Part shown: positions 58,960 to 64,000 of the stretch, piece after piece
How positions within the stretch are numbered: the stretch's first letter is position 1
Layout: every line of letters starts with the position of its first letter
NCBI GenBank assembly: GCA_001600635.1
Contig: BCKL01000003.1
Span: forward strand, 1,406,928 to 1,470,927
Direction: 5' to 3'
Source of the DNA: Leucosporidium creatinivorum
Lineage: Eukaryota; Basidiomycota; Microbotryomycetes; Leucosporidiales; Leucosporidiaceae
Length of the DNA: 64,000 nucleotides
Program-made: the position numbers and the translations under genes
The notes under the pieces: generated by a model
Told to the model about the DNA's origin: nothing
Seen by the model: only the letters and a program-made list of their open reading frames with translations
Database searches by the model: none

Positions 58960-61900
58960 ATGGCAGAATGCTGGGATTCAGACCCAGATCTTGACTTTGA
59001 TGATTCCGCCTTCGCTCTCTCCGCCCCCTCCGAGTCAAGTACAGAGGACCACCAAGCCGCGTCTCTCAAAAAGCGGGGGTCGAGCGCTGGATTGGAGGAC
59101 AACGACGACGAGGACGACTGGGGCGCCGACTTCGATGGCGAGGGCATCGAAAGATGGAAGGAGAATGCTACACCTGCTAGCGGTGGTGCCAACGAGGAGC
59201 GCGACCCCTTTGAGCGCACGGCCGAGAGCGACGCGTCTCAGCCTCGGACCAAGGAGGAGGAGGATCAATCGTCTACGTCCTCGTCGCGCAGTGGAACGCT
59301 CAAGGGACTACTCTCCTCCTTCTCCGGCCTGTCGCTCGACTCGCCTAGCAACGAACTCGGCTCCCCCAGCTTCCCCCGCTCCGACTCGACTTCGACCTTC
59401 TCCTCCTCCTCATCTTCCACCACCGCCGGCGTCAACTCGCACGACGATCACACGCAAACCCTCCCCGCGACTCTCCGCCCTTCTTCCCGCCGCGACTCTT
59501 CACCTCAGCGCACGCCCGGCCCAACTTCCACTCTTCGGCATTCGTCCCAGCTCTCCTCCCTTCTCGCTTCCGCTACCGCCGGCCCAGGACGAGTTCACCA
59601 CCTCGGCTCGACGCCTCAGGGTGCTGCCAAGAGCGTACTCGGCGACTGGGACGAGGATCTCGAGTTGGATGGGTTGGATGCGAGAGGGCTGCCGTTGGAG
59701 AGGGGCAAGAAGCTGAGGGCCAAGGCTAGCTTTGCTAGTCACATCTCGGATGACTTGGAGGGAGACGCTTTCCTCGAGGGCTCGCGAGGTCTCCCCACGC
59801 CGAGGAGTAGCAGGAAAGGAACGATCAAACCTTCGGCGCCGAATTCGACGGCGCCAGCTCCTCTACGCGGCAAGGCTTCCACCTCGGACTTCACGGACGA
59901 CGATGGCGACTTTGAGGCGGAGAGCGATTTCGAGCTGCCCGACGATATCGCGCAAATCACCCTCTCTCCCCTCCTTGCTCGGGCTTCCAACTCGTCGCTC
60001 AACTCCCACTCGCGCAACTCTTCTCAAGCGCTTCAACTCCCCACTACTCTTACCACGCCCTCACATCTTCCTCTTCCTCTCCCCGCTCCCACGCTCCTCG
60101 CCCGCGCTCCTTCTCGTCACTCGACTGCCTCTCCCGGCCTCTCGATGGGCGTGACGACCACCGACGACGAAGACGAGGACGACGAGGCTTTCTTCGAAGA
60201 GATCGTCCTGCCTCCCTACTTCCTCGGCGGACCGGGCGCGATGACGCCTCCCAGCGATGGCGAGGGTTTCGGCGGAGGGAGGATCGACTTGCAGGGCATG
60301 CTCAAGCGGAAGCTGGCGGCGAGGGGAGGGAAGGTCGAGGAGAAGGGCGTGATGGGCGATGGGAAGCTGGAGGGGTATAGGGAGAAGGAGGACGAGGAAG
60401 ATGAAGGTGGGGAGGCGGGCTTGGTGATTGAGGTGGGAGTCAAGCTCGGCGCGGAGAGAATGAGGACGAGGAGTGGACCCAAGCCGCCGGCGCTCAAGGG
60501 ACGAAGGACCTCGGGATCCAACATTCGCGCGTTGACCTCTACTCGCCCTTCTTCTCGACCTCCTCCACTCCCTCGCTCCTCGTCCTCGACCACGGCTCCT
60601 CGCGCTGTCAACCCACTCTCCCGCTCTGGATCCTCCACCTCCCTCTCCACTCTTCCCACCAACAATTCTCGCACTCCCCACTCTTCCAACAGCTCTCAGC
60701 CCTCTCCCGGTCGCCCCTCCTCAGCAGCTGGCCTCGTCGAACGTCTCCCACGCCCCGAGCGGCGAGGACCTCCTCCCGCTCCTTCCACCGCAGCGAGGGA
60801 TCGTGTTCGTACTCGGACTGCTAGTCTCCGGACGACAGCGAGTAACGGGGATCTGCGAGGAGCAGCGGCGGCGATGAGTACGCCTTCGGGAGCGAGGAGG
60901 CCGCCGAGACTCGACATGTCGAAGGATCCTCCGCAGGCGTCATCCACGGTGCTCAGTCCTGTGCCCATGACGCCGTCTACTCCTTCGGCGAGCACGAGGC
61001 CGCCAACGCTGAGGAGTCGGAGATCACAGGGCAACTTGCTCGCGACACCATCGACCACTGGAGGAGGAAGGACGATGGAGCGGAAACGCAGTCTCCAATC
61101 GCTGCCAAAGCTGGAGCTGACGCAAGGAACGCCGGTCGCTTCCACTTCCACCTCTACCGCCTCCCGAAGACCCCTTCGCTCGCCTACGCCCTCAACGCCG
61201 AGCAGCGCCAGCACCAGCTTCTTCTCCCCTTCCTCTTCTCCCACCCTCGGCCGGACTACTACTCCCTCTACCACCAGCCGCTTCGCCGCGCCCACCGCCT
61301 CCTCCATATCCCGCGTGCGCGAGCGCGTTTCTTCCAACCCCGTCCTCCCTCCCTCGCCTCTCACCTCCACTACCACCTCCTTCTCTCACCTCGCTCACCC
61401 ACCTCGACCCTCCTCCGCAGCTTCCGGTCGTTTACTGCAACCCACCGCCTCTTCCGCGGCCAAAGCCTCGCCACGCCTTCCTTCCTCAGGCTCCTTTTCC
61501 AACAGCCCCATCGCCGGCCTTCGCATCCCCTCCGCTGCGCTTCGATTGGCCAAGCCGAAGAAGCAGCGGGCCTACGGCGATGGAACCGAGTTGGATGGAT
61601 TTGATGATTTGCCGTTGACGAAGGGCGAGAGGGAGCGGGAGAGGACGGTCAGTCAGTCGATGAGGCGGAGCTCGGCGGGGACGCCTGCGAGGGGAGTGGG
61701 AGCGGGAGGCACGGTTAAGCCTAGTGCTGCTGAGAGGAGGGGGCAGAATCGCTCGAGTGGGAGTACGGGAACCGGCGGATCGAGGGAGAGCGGCGGTACA
61801 CTCAAGGTCAAGCCCTCGGCTTCGTCGCGCTCCACTTCGACGGGAGGTTCGACCATCAAGGCTTCCTCCAGGCTCGCTCCTCCTTCTCTCGCGGCGGGGA

Positions 61901-62959
61901 GTAAGCGGCCGAAGGCGGAGAGTGCGGAGGAAGGAGTCGAGAAGATGAGCAAGACGATGGGCGAGAAGGATAAGACGAGGAGGAAGAAGGAGCCTCAGCT
62001 CATTCGCAATCTGGGAGCGCCGGGGATGGCGAAGGGTGAGTCTCTCTGTTCGCGTCTCTTGCGACTCGAGAAGGGCTTTGGCTGACCTTCTCTCCTTCTC
62101 TCAGCTGTCGGCGAGATGACCTGGAACCCGCTCCTCCACCGCTGGGAGGGCAACGAGTCCGTTCTCCGCGACTTTGACAAAGCCCTCTCCTCCTCGACTC
62201 GACCGGCGCTCATCACTCAGCTCTCAAGCGGCCTCTCGCCCGCTCGCGTCGGCTTCCCCTCGCTCTCCAAAACTATCGTCACCTCTCCTTCCGAGTCTGC
62301 GTCGACATCAGCAGGCGACGACACCAGCGCCACCTCCCTTACGACGAGCCTCCTCGGCCTAACTCCCGCCTCCCACCCACTCCGCCACGGCTCGACCTCC
62401 TCGACCCTCTCAGCCCCGAACGTCAAAGTCGTCGGCTCGATGGTCTTCGACCCCATTCGCATGTCATGGCACTCCATCGCCCCGGAAGGAGAAGACGAGC
62501 TGGACCTCGCCTTCGAGGGTGGCGACTGGGCGGACGATGAAGGCGATGGAGCTGGGTCGGGTCGTGCTCCCTCGGCCTTGAGCGGAGTGATGGGAGAGGA
62601 TGGCGATGAGGATGGATGGGCGATGGGAGAGAAGGAGAGGATGTTGAAGAATAGGGCGAGCTTTGTGATGAGTGAGAGTGGCGACGGGGAGAGCGAGGCG
62701 GATGGGCCTGAGGGGGAGGCGAGGCGGAGGTTGAGGGAGAGTTGCGAGGAGGGCGAGCAGAAGTGTAGGGAAGAGTTTGAGCGATGGGGATGGATGAGGA
62801 CGGAGGGGGAAGGAGAGGAGGAACAGATGAGGAATGATCTGTGGAACATTCGGGAGGTGAGTCGCTTCTCTTCGCTCGACTTTCGCCGAGCTCACGCTGA
62901 TCTCGCTCTTCTCGCTATCACAGCTCATCATGGACAATCGGTCTCCGCCGCGCCGATAA
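58960..62959 (+). CDS. BFA1: Byr4/Bfa1 two-component GAP scaffold
   Basis: This spindle-pole-body scaffold binds the GAP Bub2/Cdc16 and the GTPase Tem1/Spg1. It restrains mitotic exit and septation until the spindle is placed. Three exons (58960-62035, 62105-62856, 62924-62959) give 1,287 aa. An acidic N-terminus (MAECWDSDPDLDFDDSAFAL, DEDDWGADFDGEGIERW) matches the 'WDxDFD'-type start of the family. A very long Ser/Thr/Pro-rich middle with basic patches is probably phosphoregulated. The conserved C-terminal domain spans the first intron: PQLIRNLGAPGMAKAVGEM, TWNPLLHRWEGNESVLRDFD, RPALITQLSS and VKVVGSMVFDPIRMSWHS. The last exon is only 11 codons plus stop (LIMDNRSPPRR), by the acceptor at 62921-62923. 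The start ATG follows a likely leader intron. The disordered middle makes the protein longer than yeast Bfa1. Confidence 0.9.
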
Positions 62960-63209
62960 CTTGTACTCTCTCTCCCTTCCGCACGACACCACGCACACGA
63001 CCTTAACGACCTCTCATGCCACGGTATCCCTCTGCTCGCCGAGCGGACCACGAACATTTGACGACCTCCCGCCGCACCTGCACAAGCGACCATGACTCTT
63101 TCTCTCTTCGTTGCCCTTCTTGTTGATTGTATATGTAACGAAGGGATCTCATTTGCTAGAAACTCGGCTCGCGCTTCGTCCGCTCTCTCTTGACTCCCTC
63201 GCGAGCAGG

Positions 63210-64000
63210 TCAATGTATATGGGCACAGAGATGTTGATTACTTGAGAGATCTACTGGATCGTCGTCTACCGAGCGAGTGGGCGTTGGTGTACTGCTCGCC
63301 GGGATCTGCCCGAGGGCGAATAAGGGAAGCGGTGAGGTCAGCACTGCATACATAGGGAGGTCGCTGAGCAGCGGAGTCGTACGAGAGGGTACTTGCGGTA
63401 CTCTGCGTTGAGTGAGGTCGTGGATGGAGCAGTGAATAGCGTGCGAAGAGGGTCAGCTATCGCGCACCGAATCACCCTTCGCCGACCCGAGACCGCGCGA
63501 ATTCACCAGGCATCTCCGGCAGCGAGTCGGGGCTCACACTCCGCTTCGAAAAGCTTGGCGACGTTTTCCGATTGGGTGGAAGGGGAGGTAGTTCCATCTG
63601 ACCTGCCGGCAGGGGTCTGCTTCTCGCTGCCGGCAACGGCGAAGAACCAACAGCCTTGCGATGCGAGGGATTGTACGTCGAAGGCTGGTAGAGAGAGTTC
63701 AGACGATTGGAGGAATGCGAAGGAGGTCGAGGTGGTCGCCAGTCGCCGGGGTACGATTGAGGGGACGTCGGCGAAGAGGCGCGAGGACCGTCGAGAGGTA
63801 GAGGGGGGCTGTAAGCTTTGTAGGGTGATTTCTCTTGTTGAGATGGGAGAGAGTTGATGGCATTCGGACGGTTATAGGCGGGAGAGGTCGATGCTCCCAA
63901 GGCCGAAGGAGTCGAGGATTGCGAGCGAGGAGGACGGCGCCAGTCGGGCTGATCTGGCCGACGAGCTGGGACGAGAGACGCTGGGTGATGCAAGGCAGAA
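63210..64000 (-). CDS. Pro/Ser-rich unknown protein, 5' end outside or at window edge
   Basis: An open minus-strand exon runs from at least 63993 down to about 63490 and encodes disordered Pro/Ser/Arg-rich sequence (PDQPDWRRPPRSQSSTPSA, SPQSYPGDWRPPRPPSH, MELPPLPPNRKTSPSFSKRS). Downstream, an intron ending CAACGCAG and another bounded by GTATGC and GGGCAG can be joined. One phase-consistent path gives STASTLSYDSAAQRPPY then IPASSTPTPTRSVDDDPVDL and a stop at 63210-63212. Another path stops at 63238-63240. The donor of the first of these introns is uncertain (GTGAGC near 63540 fits best). Such sequence resembles the tail of signalling or cytoskeletal proteins, but no domain is visible and the upstream part is missing. 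The first Met seen need not be the true start. Confidence 0.45.

Overview
The window is 64 kb of eukaryotic nuclear DNA and looks like a basidiomycete yeast, most likely Pucciniomycotina/Microbotryomycetes (red-yeast relatives). This is inferred from three things: GC-rich sequence; dense packing on both strands with small introns (about 50-120 nt, GTGAGT/GTGCGT donors, CTGAC branch sites, CAG/TAG acceptors); and gene content that mixes general fungal genes with ones typical of basidiomycetes, such as an O-GlcNAc transferase, an adrenodoxin reductase, a Byr4/Bfa1 scaffold and a Crk1-like MAK kinase. I see no bacterial-type operon, no rRNA or tRNA gene, no CRISPR array and no transposon or virus-like element. 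Exons were joined by hand from splice signals and reading phase. Where I say the phases close, the exon lengths sum to whole codons.

Layout, left to right. The 3'-truncated O-GlcNAc transferase (1-5874, -) diverges from the AMPK/SNF1 catalytic subunit (6537-9493, +). A MYND zinc-finger protein (9881-12062, -) diverges from an acidic unknown protein (12991-14364, +). Then come four minus-strand genes: mitochondrial ferredoxin/adrenodoxin reductase (14537-16276), the GPI ethanolamine-phosphate transferase MCD4 (16495-20088), an Sld7-like replication factor (20232-23102) and a BTB-domain protein (23596-24780). After a 1.7-kb gene-free stretch lie EFG1 (26450-27915, +), an MCT-type MFS transporter (28027-30422, -) and a LOA1/VPS66-type acyltransferase (30533-31915, +). 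The last two share a promoter of about 110 bp.

The middle holds two adjacent single-pass membrane proteins of unknown function (32215-34507 and 34880-36256, +), then a MAK/RCK kinase (37440-41007, +), the inner-ring nucleoporin NUP192 (41380-48362, +), the ribosome-biogenesis factor CGR1 (48582-49151, +) and an unrecognised 620-aa protein (49378-51412, +). The right part holds an orphan protein with about seven membrane segments and a very long Ser-rich tail (51641-55347, -), a third single-pass protein (55774-58235, -), the BFA1/byr4 spindle-checkpoint scaffold (58960-62959, +) and the edge of a disordered unknown gene (63210-64000, -).

Most genes are unrelated housekeeping functions: nutrient signalling, GPI anchors, replication, ribosome assembly, nuclear pore and cytokinesis. 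The main novel signal is that the three single-pass proteins share a conserved motif, [S][FY]A..[WF]A...PFTE[LI], which starts an exon in each gene, lies between a coiled-coil region and one membrane segment, and is followed by a polar tail. I read them as one undescribed paralogous family with syntaxin-like layout. Other points of interest are a CGCCGAG/CTCGGCG word that recurs in introns and spacers, often near branch sites, and the orphan multi-pass receptor-like protein.
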